From the NCBI RefSeq assembly GCF_021206925.1, contig NZ_JAJPRF010000001.1:248001-312000 (forward strand): DNA of 64,000 nt, read 5' to 3'. This DNA comes from Rhodoflexus caldus. Its GTDB lineage: Bacteria > Bacteroidota > Bacteroidia > Cytophagales > Thermoflexibacteraceae. Position 1 is the stretch's first letter, and every line of letters starts with the position of its first letter. Of this stretch, positions 42,561 to 52,256 are shown in pieces. Under the pieces are notes generated by a model that worked only from the letters and a program-made list of their open reading frames with translations, was not told the origin of the DNA and made no database searches. Made by a program: the position numbers and the translations under genes.

Positions 42561-43256
42561 ATGATGACGAAAGCCCATAAAGTGATGGTGGTGGACGATG
42601 AGCCGGATATTCTGGAATTACTCACCTATAACCTCGAGAAAGAGGGCTATGAGGTCAAAACTGCTACCAATGGCAAAAAAGCGGTTACGCTGGCGCAGTC
42701 GTTCCAGCCGGAGTTGATTCTGATGGACATCATGATGCCTGTGATGGACGGTGTGGAAGCCTGCCGCCAGATTCGCGAAATGCCCGAAATGCGCAATACG
42801 TTTATTATTTTCCTCACAGCGCGTTCGGAAGAATACTCCGAAGTAGCTGCATTTGATACCGGCGCAGACGATTACCTGACCAAGCCGATTAAGCCGAGGG
42901 CGCTGATGAGTCGGATTAATGCCATTTTCCGTCGCGAATCGCAAAAAACTTCCTCCGAAGAAAGTAACCTGATTGAGGTTGGCGACTTGTCCATTGACCG
43001 CACCAGCTACACACTCTACAAGGGCGATAACCAGATTGCACTGCCCAAAAAGGAGTTTGAGTTGTTGTTTTTTCTGGCAAGCAACCCCGACAAGGTTTAC
43101 AACCGCGATGAACTCTTGCAAAATATTTGGGGCAATGATGTGTACGTATTGGCACGCACGGTAGATGTGCACATTCGCCGCATTCGCGAAAAAATAGGCG
43201 AACACTACATCAAAACCATTAAAGGGGTAGGTTATAAGTTTGAAATACCCGAGTAA
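42561..43256 (+). CDS. PhoB/OmpR-family response regulator
   Basis: A 231-residue two-domain regulator. The receiver has the acidic pocket VVDDEPD, phosphoacceptor Asp in LILMDIMMPVMDG, and the Thr/Lys in FLTARSEE and YLTKPIKPRALM. The output domain is the OmpR winged helix (LPKKEFELLFFLASNPDKVYNRDELLQNIWGNDVYVLARTVDVHIRRIREKIG, then TIKGVGYKFEIPE). It overlaps the kinase start by one base (TAATG), so the two are translationally linked. The sequence resembles PhoB of Bacteroidota, but the signal is not known. Confidence 0.92.
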   Translation: MMTKAHKVMVVDDEPDILELLTYNLEKEGYEVKTATNGKKAVTLAQSFQPELILMDIMMPVMDGVEACRQIREMPEMRNTFIIFLTARSEEYSEVAAFDTGADDYLTKPIKPRALMSRINAIFRRESQKTSSEESNLIEVGDLSIDRTSYTLYKGDNQIALPKKEFELLFFLASNPDKVYNRDELLQNIWGNDVYVLARTVDVHIRRIREKIGEHYIKTIKGVGYKFEIPE

Positions 43257-44311
43257 TGCTGATTAATTCGCGTGCAGTTGCTTTGCTGCTGGCCGTTTCC
43301 GTAGCTGCCATCACCACTGCCTTCCTCTCATTAGTGGAAGGCGTAAGCACCTCTGCCCTTGTTATTGTATTTTGTCTTTCTTTTGCCGCCTGCTTTATTC
43401 TCACTTTTATTACGCTGGAATTTTTGATTTTCAGAGAAGTTAAAAACTTGTATCAGGCCATAGACAAAATCAATCGGCAGGATTTTAAGGCAGCTACCGA
43501 AATATTAGATGATTATGAACCTTCGGCCAACCCTCTGAAACGCGCTAATCAGCAGATTTTGGCCTATGCTTCGCAGAAACAATCCGAAATAGAGGAACTC
43601 AAAAAAATGGAGGCCTTCCGGCGTGAGTTTATTGCCGATGTTTCGCATGAACTGAAAACACCGCTTTTCGCCGCACAGGGTTTTGTACTAACGCTGCTAG
43701 ACGGTGCCATTGACGATGAGAACGTGCGGTACAAGTTCCTTAAAAAGGCTGCCCGCAGTTTAGACGGTTTGAGTATGCTCGTGCAAGACCTTCTCACGCT
43801 CACGCAGATAGAATCGGGACAAATTACCATGCAGTTTGAGGATTTTGATATCCGCCAACTGACCGAGCACGTTTTTGAGCAGTTAGAGGAAAAAGCCGCT
43901 AAGCGCGCCATAGAACTGCAAATAGAAAACCCTGTGGGAGAGGCCTTCTGGGTACATGCTGACTATAATCGCATCGGACAGGTAATGACTAACCTCATTA
44001 ACAATGCCATCAAGTACGGCAATGAGGGCGGACACGTTCGCGTGAGTTTCATGGCAGATGCGAGCCTTGTGCAGGTAACGGTTGCGGATGACGGCCCGGG
44101 TATTCCGAGAGAACATCAGCGCCGCATTTTTGAACGTTTCTACCGCATTGAGAAAAGCCGTTCGCGCAAGCAGGGCGGTTCAGGGCTGGGGCTTGCCATT
44201 GTTAAGCACATTCTGGAAAAGCACGGCACCGATATTAATTTACACAGCGAAGTGGGGGTAGGCACTACTTTTACCTTCCGGCTGCCCAAGGCCGATGCTA
44301 CAACCGAGTAG
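43256..44311 (+). CDS. PhoR-like sensor histidine kinase
   Basis: A 351-residue kinase with two membrane helices (about residues 5-23 and 29-52) and a very short external loop, then a HAMP-like region (VKNLYQAIDKINRQDF), the H-box FIADVSHELKTPLFAAQGF, N box NLINNAIKYGNEGG, G1 VADDGPGIPREHQRRIFERFYRI and G2 GGSGLGLAIVKHIL. The short loop means that it senses inside the membrane or in the cytoplasm. It partners with the regulator just upstream. Confidence 0.92.
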   Translation: MLINSRAVALLLAVSVAAITTAFLSLVEGVSTSALVIVFCLSFAACFILTFITLEFLIFREVKNLYQAIDKINRQDFKAATEILDDYEPSANPLKRANQQILAYASQKQSEIEELKKMEAFRREFIADVSHELKTPLFAAQGFVLTLLDGAIDDENVRYKFLKKAARSLDGLSMLVQDLLTLTQIESGQITMQFEDFDIRQLTEHVFEQLEEKAAKRAIELQIENPVGEAFWVHADYNRIGQVMTNLINNAIKYGNEGGHVRVSFMADASLVQVTVADDGPGIPREHQRRIFERFYRIEKSRSRKQGGSGLGLAIVKHILEKHGTDINLHSEVGVGTTFTFRLPKADATTE

Positions 44312-44318
44312 CAATTTT

Positions 44319-45896
44319 TTACCGTCCAAGCAGCCGCAGCCAGTGGTTCAGGGCGGTTTCCACACCATGCAAAAGCAATTGCGGCATAATACCAAACAGC
44401 AATGCCAATACGGCGGGCAAGAGCAATAGCGCCCATTCGTTTGGTGTAAGGTCTTGCAGGCTTTCGCGCCATTCGCTACGACTAAGGGAAAGTTCACCAA
44501 GAAACATCCGCTGAAAAGTCCACAGAAAATAACCCGCACCAATTAATAGTGCCAATAGTGCCAATAATGGCATCCACAGCGGTAAACTCTCCGCTCCGAA
44601 AGCACCCAGAAACACTAACAGTTCAGCTACAAATGCCGAGAAACCCGGTAAGCCCAATGATGCAAAAAATGCAATGCCTGTAAAGGCCGCATAGGCAGGC
44701 ATTGGCTGTGAGAGTCCGCGGTAATCTGCTATTTGCAGGCTGTGCGTACGCTCGTGCAATACACCCGCAATGGCAAAAAGCATGGCAGAAAGCACTCCGT
44801 GACTAAACATCTGCATCACTGCGCCGCTTGCCCCCTCGGCGTTGCAGGCAGCCAGCCCCAGCATTACATACCCCATATGCGACACAGAAGAATAGGCCAC
44901 CATTTTTTTGAGTTGCACTTGCCCAAGCGCCACTATTGCGCCATACAAAATGCTGACTACACCAATCAGACCCATCCACCATGCAAACTGTTGTGCCTCG
45001 GCAGGAAATATCGGAAAGGCAACGCGCATCATACCGTAGCCGCCTATTTTGAGCAGAATCCCTGCCAGCACAATGGAAATAGGCGTTGGCGCTTCCACAT
45101 GCGCATCGGGTAGCCATGTATGCAAGGGCACAACAGGGATTTTGATGCCAAAACCAATCAATAACAAAAGGAATGCAACCGTGCGGGCAGGATAGCCCAG
45201 CAGCGTATTTGCAGAGGAGGGATGCAGCCAACTGTCCAGTATAAAGGCTGACGGTTTGGCCATCAGCAACAGGTCAAAACTCTGCGCGCCCGTGCTGTCC
45301 TGTACCGAGAGGTACAGCCCAATCATAACGGCCAGAATAAGCACCGAACCGAAGAACGTATAAATAAAAAACTTGATAGCTGCATATTCGCGCCGCTCGC
45401 CGCCCCAAATCCCGATGAGGAAGTACATGGGCAGCAGCATAAATTCAAAAAACAGAAAGAACAGGAAAAAATCTAATGCCAAAAAACAGCCCATCACTGT
45501 GCCGCTGAGCAACAGATAAAGCGAAAAATAGGCCTTGTGCGACTTTTTGATGTGATAAGAAGCAAGAGCACCCAAAAAAAGTACAATGCCGCTCAATAGC
45601 AACAACGTAAGGTTCAACCCATCCACCCCCAAAAAATACAAAACTTTCAACTCCCCAAGTTCGCCCATTCCAAAACGAATCCACTCGTACTTTTCGGCAA
45701 ACAACAGGTCGCCGTAGTGCGCGGTCGTTCTGCCATGCGCTGCCGCAAAAATAGCAGCGGCCATCAGCGCCAGCAGCAAGGTGACGATTTGTGTCAGGCG
45801 CTCCATCAAGCGCGAAGCATGCTCGGGTATCAGCAAAACAATTACAGCGCCTGCCAGCGGCAATAGGATGAGTAAATGAAGTAGTATATCAGGCAT
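44319..45896 (-). CDS. nuoM: NADH-quinone oxidoreductase subunit M
   Basis: A 525-residue antiporter-like subunit of complex I, with about 14 helices. The proton-channel residues are in FFEFMLLPMYFLIGIWGG (Glu), GFGIKIPVVPLHTWLPDAHVEAPTPIS (Lys) and QVQLKKMVAYSSVSHMGYV (Lys), all present. NuoM usually lies between nuoL and nuoN, yet neither neighbour exists here: a kinase converges on its end and a protease gene lies before it. It may be an isolated copy, a fragment of a scattered complex I set, or part of a different antiporter. Sequence favours NuoM over MrpD. Confidence 0.9.
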   Translation of the reverse strand: MPDILLHLLILLPLAGAVIVLLIPEHASRLMERLTQIVTLLLALMAAAIFAAAHGRTTAHYGDLLFAEKYEWIRFGMGELGELKVLYFLGVDGLNLTLLLLSGIVLFLGALASYHIKKSHKAYFSLYLLLSGTVMGCFLALDFFLFFLFFEFMLLPMYFLIGIWGGERREYAAIKFFIYTFFGSVLILAVMIGLYLSVQDSTGAQSFDLLLMAKPSAFILDSWLHPSSANTLLGYPARTVAFLLLLIGFGIKIPVVPLHTWLPDAHVEAPTPISIVLAGILLKIGGYGMMRVAFPIFPAEAQQFAWWMGLIGVVSILYGAIVALGQVQLKKMVAYSSVSHMGYVMLGLAACNAEGASGAVMQMFSHGVLSAMLFAIAGVLHERTHSLQIADYRGLSQPMPAYAAFTGIAFFASLGLPGFSAFVAELLVFLGAFGAESLPLWMPLLALLALLIGAGYFLWTFQRMFLGELSLSRSEWRESLQDLTPNEWALLLLPAVLALLFGIMPQLLLHGVETALNHWLRLLGR

Positions 45897-45994
45897 AAAA
45901 ATAAATGCAGGTTGCCATGCAAATCTTTTTCAGGGGTGAAAGTTAGCACATGCGCGTTGGATATTCACATTTGGCAGGCAATTCTGTATTGGCT

Positions 45995-46029
45995 GCATAG
46001 CAAAGGATTCGCAGTTCCTTTCGCTATGC
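45995..46029. repeat. Stem-loop preceding the nuoM gene
   Basis: GCATAGC followed by AAAGGA pairs with TCCTTTcGCTATGC with a one-base bulge, at 45995-46029. It lies between the tricorn gene stop and the nuoM start, next to the terminator at 46037. It may stabilise the transcript end or be part of the nuoM leader. Confidence 0.5.
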
Positions 46030-46036
46030 AAAATGC

Positions 46037-46073
46037 AACAACCCGACGGCTCTCCAAGACCCGTCGGGTTGTT
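46037..46073 (-). terminator. Strong stem-loop after the tricorn-like protease gene
   Basis: AACAACCCGACGG (46037-46049) pairs perfectly with CCGTCGGGTTGTT (46061-46073). On the minus strand it lies 28 bases after the stop of the protease gene and is followed by GCATTTTGC, a short T-run. Confidence 0.75.
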
Positions 46074-46101
46074 AAACTATCAATCGCTTTTTAGCGGCTT
46101 G

Positions 46102-49100
46102 TTACTTGATTTCTTTCAGCATTTCGGCAACGGCACGCTCCAGTTGGAGGTCTTTGCCGCTTAATACTGAATTGTAATCATTGTCCACGTCAATATCAGG
46201 ATTGATTTGCAGGTTTTCGGTCGGGCGACCTTCTTTGCCCATTGTTGCAATCATCGGGATGCCGAACACCATCGTCGGGTCAATTTGCGTTTCCCACCAT
46301 ACGGCCGTTCCTGTTCCCGGTACGGGCTTGCCAATCAGTTTACCGATACCTAATTGCTTGTAGGCATAAGGGAAGATAAAAGCATCGGAATAGTTGCCTT
46401 CGCTCATCAGCACGCAGCTTGGCTTAGTCCACTTGTTCAAAGGCTCACCCCCTTCCGATTTGAAACCATAAGGGCCGAAAGTCAGGTATTGCTTGGCTCC
46501 AAGAAAAGTAACCAAGTCGTCGTGCAACCAACCGCCGCCATTGAAGCGGGTGTCTACAATCAAGGCTTTTTTGTTGATGTTTTTGCCCAAAACCTCTTCG
46601 TAAACAGTGCGGAAACTGCCATCGTTCATGCCTTGCACGTGCACGTAGCCTACTTGGCCGCCGCTGAGTTTTTCGGTCATGTCCTGCATGGTTTTTACCC
46701 AGCGTTTGTAAAGCAAGTTGTTTTCCTCACCCAAAGAAATAGGCTTTACTACTTCCTCCCAACGCTGCCCGTTAGTAGGGTTAAATACGCTCAGCAGCGT
46801 GCGCTCACCTGTTTTGCGGTTGAGCAATTGCGCCCAGTCCATATCGGCTGTAATGGCAGTGCCGTCTATTTTTTCAATCACATGCCCTGCGCGAATCATG
46901 CTGTTGGCGTTGTCCAAAGGCCCTCCGGGAATTACTTCGGTGATTTTCAGGCCATTTCCTCCTGCCATTTCGTCGTAGAACAAGCCCAGAGAAGCCGTAG
47001 CATCAGGATTTTCAAAGCGCGGTGAGTAGCGTCCTCCCGTGTGCGAAGCGTTCAGTTCGCCAAGGATTTCGCTCAACAGTTCCTGAAAATCGTAATTATT
47101 GCTGATGTGCGGCAAAAATCGCTCATAGGCTTTGCGATACATTGCCCAGTCAATGCCGTGCAATTGCGGGTCGTAGAATTTTTTCTTTACCTGCCTCCAA
47201 GCATGTTCAAAGATATAAGCGCGTTCGCCGGCCGTGTTCAGCGTCATTTCGCCTTTAATATTGACCGGTGTTACTTTGCCATCGGCAGTAGCTATTTTGC
47301 TGATACGTCCGCCTGCAATGGCAAACAGGGTTTTTCCATCTTTGCTCATCTCAAACTGCCCACCCTCGGCATTCAGTTTGGCAAGTACTTTCAGTTCTTT
47401 GGTGCGTGTTTCCAGCGTCCATATATCATAGCTTCTGTCTAAACGCGCCATAATGTACAGTTTTTCGCCATCGGGAGAAAGCGCATAAGAGCTCATGGTC
47501 AGCGGGAAAGTCGTCAGGCGAATTTTGCGCTCGTCTAAGCGGTCAAAATTCATTGTCCATGCTTTTTTGGTTGTTCCTGCACTGTCTTTTTTGTCTTTCT
47601 TATCCTTCTCTTCGCGTTCTTTCAGCAAGTCAAAATCTTCTTTGGAGAGTCGGAAACGATCTGCGGCGGCTTGGTCAAAGAAAACTGCGTACACATCGGT
47701 TTCGCGTGAACCCTGATATGCCAGCGACTTGCGTCCGTTGCGGTCGGTAGAAAACAGCAATGCTTTGCCTTCCAGCGCCCATCCGCCAACACTTTCGCCA
47801 AATCCGCTTTGGGTGATGTCTATGCCTTTGTTGTCCGAGCCGTCGGCTTTGAACACCAGAATTTCGTTGGTATTAAAGCGCCCTTTGTTGCTGCGCGCGG
47901 CAATCCACTTGCTGTCGGGCGACCATACAAAACTCTGGTCGCCGTCGGAGTAGCTGAAATTTTGCCCGGCAGGAATAATCACACGCGACTGTTTAGTAAC
48001 CAAATTGAACACTTTCAAGATGTTGCGTTCTTCCAAATAGGCGATTTCTTTGCCGTCGGGCGATACTTCGGGCTGAAATTCTTCTTTGTCGGTCGCAATA
48101 ACCGGTTCTTCGTTAATGATGGTGGCGGCATAAAAATACTGGTCATCTTTGCGGGCAATAGAACTGCGCATAATGTCCCAACTTTCACCTCGTTCGGCTG
48201 CATAGTACAGCGTGCGGCTGTCTGCTCCCCATGAGAGGCTGCGTTCTTGGTAAGGGGTATTGGTAATCCGCTTGGTTGTACCTGTTTCCACAGAGGTTAC
48301 GAATACCTCGCCGCGAAACACAAAAGCAATTTCTTTACCGTTGGGCGAAGGAGCCATCTCGGAAGCGCCGCTGCTGATAGAAACCGTTTTTTCGGTATTG
48401 GAGCGGAAATCGCCTGCCATCATCACGGTTACTTTCTTGGGTTGCTCCCCTTCTTTGAGCGTATAAATTTCGCCGTTCCATGTAAAGCAAAGTAAATCGT
48501 TGGCAGAGCGGCTCAAATGGCGCACCGGATGGTCGGCAAAGCGGGTCAGTTGCTGCTCGCCGGAACCATTGACACCTATTTTAAAGATGTTTTGCGCACC
48601 GTTTTTTTCGCTCAGGTAGTAAACAGACTGGTCATCGGCGCTGAATTTGGGCTCACGGTCTTCTCCCTCAAAAGCCGAAATCTTGCGGTATTGTTTGGCC
48701 GTCATGTCATACAGCCATATATCGCGGGTAACAGAAGAGGTATGACGCTTGCGCCAAGCATCTTCATAGCCTTTGCGGTCTTGAAAAACGATTTGATTAC
48801 CTTTTGAATTAAAATGTACCTGCTCTGTGCCGGCCGCGTTTATCATTACGCTGCGTCCGCCTTTTACAGGCACGCTGTACAATTTCAAGAATAATGTCCG
48901 GTTGGCAAAACGAACGCTGGTATTGGGGTCATTGCGTTGCGTTCCGAATACAACACTCTGATTATCAGGCGTAAAATCATAAGGATAATCATTGGCAGAG
49001 TGAAAAGTCAATCGCTTGGCTTCCCCTCCGTTAGCCGACATCACAAAAACATCAAAATTGCCGTGTCGGTCGCTGGCAAAAGCAATCTGCTTGCCGTCGC

Positions 49101-49335
49101 GGCTCCAAACAGGCATCGTATTGTGCGCATCGTGGATAGTGAGCGGAGTGGCCACTCCACCCGCGGCAGGCACTTTAAACAAATCGCCTTTGTAGCTGAA
49201 AACTATTGTTTGCCCATCGGGCGAAATAGAAGGATAGCGCATCCAGAGCGCTTCTTGCTGTGCCTGTGCGTTAAAGGCAAAAAGCCCACACACTACCGAC
49301 AGCATGCTTCCCATGCGGTAAAAGCGTGATTTCAT
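46102..49335 (-). CDS. Tricorn-like periplasmic S41-family serine protease
   Basis: A 1077-residue protein with a signal peptide (1-26, ending AQAQ). Residues about 30-620 hold WD/PD40-type beta-propeller strands, for example YPSISPDGQTIVFSYKGDLF, EIAFASDR-like and WSPDSKWIAARSNKGRFN repeats. Then follow a helical linker, GELNASHTG with the catalytic-triad His region, a PDZ-like part (VIPGGPLDNANSMIRAGHVIEKIDG) and the S41 core with ALIVDTRFNGGGWLHDDLV and SEGNYSDAFIFPYA, whose Ser in NYSDA is the likely nucleophile. It is a large exported peptidase, probably trimming peptides in the periplasm. It stands alone. Confidence 0.92.
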   Translation of the reverse strand: MKSRFYRMGSMLSVVCGLFAFNAQAQQEALWMRYPSISPDGQTIVFSYKGDLFKVPAAGGVATPLTIHDAHNTMPVWSRDGKQIAFASDRHGNFDVFVMSANGGEAKRLTFHSANDYPYDFTPDNQSVVFGTQRNDPNTSVRFANRTLFLKLYSVPVKGGRSVMINAAGTEQVHFNSKGNQIVFQDRKGYEDAWRKRHTSSVTRDIWLYDMTAKQYRKISAFEGEDREPKFSADDQSVYYLSEKNGAQNIFKIGVNGSGEQQLTRFADHPVRHLSRSANDLLCFTWNGEIYTLKEGEQPKKVTVMMAGDFRSNTEKTVSISSGASEMAPSPNGKEIAFVFRGEVFVTSVETGTTKRITNTPYQERSLSWGADSRTLYYAAERGESWDIMRSSIARKDDQYFYAATIINEEPVIATDKEEFQPEVSPDGKEIAYLEERNILKVFNLVTKQSRVIIPAGQNFSYSDGDQSFVWSPDSKWIAARSNKGRFNTNEILVFKADGSDNKGIDITQSGFGESVGGWALEGKALLFSTDRNGRKSLAYQGSRETDVYAVFFDQAAADRFRLSKEDFDLLKEREEKDKKDKKDSAGTTKKAWTMNFDRLDERKIRLTTFPLTMSSYALSPDGEKLYIMARLDRSYDIWTLETRTKELKVLAKLNAEGGQFEMSKDGKTLFAIAGGRISKIATADGKVTPVNIKGEMTLNTAGERAYIFEHAWRQVKKKFYDPQLHGIDWAMYRKAYERFLPHISNNYDFQELLSEILGELNASHTGGRYSPRFENPDATASLGLFYDEMAGGNGLKITEVIPGGPLDNANSMIRAGHVIEKIDGTAITADMDWAQLLNRKTGERTLLSVFNPTNGQRWEEVVKPISLGEENNLLYKRWVKTMQDMTEKLSGGQVGYVHVQGMNDGSFRTVYEEVLGKNINKKALIVDTRFNGGGWLHDDLVTFLGAKQYLTFGPYGFKSEGGEPLNKWTKPSCVLMSEGNYSDAFIFPYAYKQLGIGKLIGKPVPGTGTAVWWETQIDPTMVFGIPMIATMGKEGRPTENLQINPDIDVDNDYNSVLSGKDLQLERAVAEMLKEIK

Positions 49336-49458
49336 AAATAAAACAGGTGAGTATGGAGTTAAAAAGGAAATAAGAAAGCAGGTCGCATAGGTTGATGGGC
49401 GAAATTTAGTACTTTTATCCTTAATGTTTCATTCTTCATTTTTTTTAAAAGCCTGTTC

Positions 49459-50286
49459 ATGTCGGACTTTGTTTTCCCTTTTGCAGACATTGGCGAATTA
49501 GTCAAAATAGCTGTACGTGCCGGACAAATTGTAATGCAGCATTACCAAAGCAGCACATTAGGCATTTTCAAAAAGTCTGACCACTCACCTGTTACGGATG
49601 CCGACCGTGAGGCACACCGCTTTATCCACACAAGCCTTTTGCAACTTACACCGCATACTCCTGTTCTTTCCGAAGAGGGTGAGCATATCCCCTACGAAGC
49701 CCGCAAAGCATGGGAAACTTTCTGGTTGGTAGACCCATTGGACGGCACACAGGAGTTTATTGGCCGAACGGGACATTTTGCGGTTTGCATCGGGCTGATT
49801 CATCAAAACTATCCGGTGGCAGGTGCTGTTTACCTGCCTGCCATTCAAGAACTATTCTTTGCCGATGGTAAACAGTCATTCAAAATGCTGCTCAATGGCA
49901 CCACTGTGAGGCTGCAATTGCCGCATCAACCTCTGCAAACACCGTGGCGGGCTGTTTGCAGCAAGGGCAAGATGCCCGAACAAGACCGTGCTTTTTTGTG
50001 GCAAAACTGGGGTATCAACCGTGCTACCCCTATGGGCAGCGCACTCAAATATTGCGCCCTTGCCGAAGGAAAAGCTGATATTTTCTACCGCACGCGCGGC
50101 AACAGCGAATGGGATTCTGCCGCAGGACAAGCCGTGCTGGAACAAGCCGGCGGGCATATTCTGGCAATGAACGGTGAGCGTTTCAGCTACAACAAACCGT
50201 CTTTGGTCAATCCGCCCTTTGTTTGTCTAGGCTTTTCCGATAAGCAAGCCGTTATGCCTGCTTTGCAAGCGGCAGGCGCACAATGA
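49459..50286 (+). CDS. cysQ: 3'(2'),5'-bisphosphate nucleotidase CysQ
   Basis: A 275-residue inositol-phosphatase-fold enzyme that clears adenosine 3',5'-bisphosphate from sulfate assimilation. Metal-binding motifs are EEGEHIPYE, DPLDGTQEFIGRTGHF and the C-terminal WDSAAGQAVLEQAGGHI, with SPVTDADREAHRF before. The last part ends with FVCLGFSDKQAVMPAL. Its 3' end overlaps the opposite-strand kinase by 35 bases. The 123 bases upstream contain no recognisable second gene. Confidence 0.93.
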   Translation: MSDFVFPFADIGELVKIAVRAGQIVMQHYQSSTLGIFKKSDHSPVTDADREAHRFIHTSLLQLTPHTPVLSEEGEHIPYEARKAWETFWLVDPLDGTQEFIGRTGHFAVCIGLIHQNYPVAGAVYLPAIQELFFADGKQSFKMLLNGTTVRLQLPHQPLQTPWRAVCSKGKMPEQDRAFLWQNWGINRATPMGSALKYCALAEGKADIFYRTRGNSEWDSAAGQAVLEQAGGHILAMNGERFSYNKPSLVNPPFVCLGFSDKQAVMPALQAAGAQ

Positions 50287-52195
50287 ACGTAGTACCTCTG
50301 CCCGGCGCACTCAACACACTAATAGAACCTCCATTTTTTTGTGCGATTTCGTAGGAAAGCTGCAACCCCAAACCTGTGCCTTTTTCTCCTGCCGTGCCAT
50401 AGGTGGTCATGTGCGTATTCTCATCAAATAAATCGTGCAACTGTGTATCCGACATTCCTACGCCTGTATCTACCACACTGATGGCTGCAGATTCGCCTTC
50501 TTTATAGGCCTCCACCAAAACTTTGCCCCCCGGTTGCGTAAACTTAATGGCATTACTTATCAGGTTACGCAAAATAAGCCGCAGATGGTCTTTATCGGCA
50601 AATACATTTACATCCCCATTAATTTTACTTTCCAAAGTTATCTGTTTCATGCGTGCCGTATCGGTAAACAACAGCATGTGTTCTTCAACAATCTCTGCCA
50701 CCGAAAAAAACTGCGGAAAGGCTTTGTCGCCCTGCAACTGCGTGTTTGCCCAACGGAGCAGATTGTCGAGCATCAGTTGTAAACCTTTGACACTTTGCCG
50801 AAGATGCAGAGAAAAATAAGACATGTCTTCCTGCGAAATATTGCCGGCGGCGGCTAATTCCAACAGTGCCGCCAAACCATTAATCGGCGTTCGCAAATCG
50901 TGCCCGATGATGGAAAAAATTTTATCCTTGGTGCGGTTTTGATGTTCTATAATCTGATTTTGCTCCTCCAACTTTTGAAATGAAGCCTCAAGCTCCTGAT
51001 TCTGGCTTTTGATTTTTCGCTGGCTTTGCCAAATCATCAAACCGGCAGCAGAAACAAAAATCAGCACAATCGTAATGAGAACAATGGCCTTGGTTTGTGC
51101 AGCCATTTGACGCTCAAACATACTTTCCTGAGCCTTTTGTCGTGAGGTCATGAGTGCCAGTTCACCTTCTTTTCGCTCATATTCAAAAATTTGCATCGCA
51201 TTGTGCGCCAAGTCGTTGTGCACACTGTCCTTGTAAGCAACATATAACACCCCGCTTTCGGCTGCTTCTTTATATTTCTGCTGCTCATACAATGCAGTAC
51301 TAAGTGCCTTGTAAGCCTTTGCTATCCGCTCCTTATTGGCAGCCTGCAAGCCAAAATCCAACGCTTGACGGGCATACTCCTCTGCCTGCTGATACTCATG
51401 CTTGGCATTAGCCACTTCTGCACGGACACAATAAGCATACGACTTAGCAAAAATATTTTCATATAATTTCAATTGCTCCAATGCAAGCCCGACCCACTCC
51501 GTAGCCTGCTCAAATTTTTGCTGCTGCAAAGCAATTGCTCCATGGTGCACGTACAGCAATGACAATACGGACGGACGCTCTTTCTCAATCGCAGGAATTG
51601 CTTTTTCCGTGTAATAAATAGCCGAATCTGTTATTCCTTGACGCGTGTAAACATCGCTTATATTGTAATACAAAGTGGCTGTGCGTTCAGGAATCTGCAA
51701 ATGGATGAACATGTGCAGTGCCTGATGCAGGTATTTCAGTGCCTGCTTGTAGTCATTCAGTCCCGAATATACCAAACCGATATGTGCAGTATTGCGTGCT
51801 ATCAACTCTTTATCTTGCAGTTCCTCGGCAATCAGTAAAGACCGTCGGAACTGATACATAGCCTTTTCATAGTCCGATGTTCCCCAGTAAGCAGTTCCTA
51901 TCCGATTAATTGCGGCAGCCATCCGCTTTCTATCGTTGATTTTCTCTGCAATGGCCAATGCCTGCTCAGCATAATTGCAAGCCTTTTTAGCATTAAAGTT
52001 TAAGTATAAAAATGCAAGTTCGTTGAGGATATCTGCCCTTGTGGTATCGGCTGTTGCCTTGCTAAGCCGTTGTTCAACGCTGTCCAAATACTCCGACTGA
52101 GAGTAGAGAAAACCCGGCAGCAACACTGCCACAAAAACCAGAAAAGACTTTGCCGCCCTGTCTCTAAAAAAGTACTCCCCGGAAAAACGCGTCAT
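50252..52195 (-). CDS. TPR-domain hybrid sensor histidine kinase
   Basis: A 647-residue kinase with a signal or anchor helix (about residues 17-32), five or more TPR units (residues 50-370, such as NRIGTAYWGTSDYEKAMYQFRRSLLIAEEL), a second membrane helix (KAIVLITIVLIFVSAAGLMIW), a coiled coil, H-box FSIIGHDLRTPINGLAALL, N box LILRNLISNAIKFTQPGG, G1 SVVDTGVGM and G2 GTGLGLQLSYEIAQKNGG. The start at 52195 is preferred, since upstream codons are hydrophobic but end in a TPR-less segment. It overlaps cysQ tail to tail. The signal is unknown, as for most such kinases. Confidence 0.9.
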   Translation of the reverse strand: MTRFSGEYFFRDRAAKSFLVFVAVLLPGFLYSQSEYLDSVEQRLSKATADTTRADILNELAFLYLNFNAKKACNYAEQALAIAEKINDRKRMAAAINRIGTAYWGTSDYEKAMYQFRRSLLIAEELQDKELIARNTAHIGLVYSGLNDYKQALKYLHQALHMFIHLQIPERTATLYYNISDVYTRQGITDSAIYYTEKAIPAIEKERPSVLSLLYVHHGAIALQQQKFEQATEWVGLALEQLKLYENIFAKSYAYCVRAEVANAKHEYQQAEEYARQALDFGLQAANKERIAKAYKALSTALYEQQKYKEAAESGVLYVAYKDSVHNDLAHNAMQIFEYERKEGELALMTSRQKAQESMFERQMAAQTKAIVLITIVLIFVSAAGLMIWQSQRKIKSQNQELEASFQKLEEQNQIIEHQNRTKDKIFSIIGHDLRTPINGLAALLELAAAGNISQEDMSYFSLHLRQSVKGLQLMLDNLLRWANTQLQGDKAFPQFFSVAEIVEEHMLLFTDTARMKQITLESKINGDVNVFADKDHLRLILRNLISNAIKFTQPGGKVLVEAYKEGESAAISVVDTGVGMSDTQLHDLFDENTHMTTYGTAGEKGTGLGLQLSYEIAQKNGGSISVLSAPGRGTTFIVRLPLAKQA

Positions 52196-52256
52196 TATGG
52201 CATTTGTGTTGGTTATTATAATATACGTAAAAAGCGACAACATTTGTTATAAAAAT

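Noticed and set aside
45912-46094. 60-codon open frame between the tricorn and nuoM genes
   Set aside because: It crosses both stem-loops and has no homology-like features.
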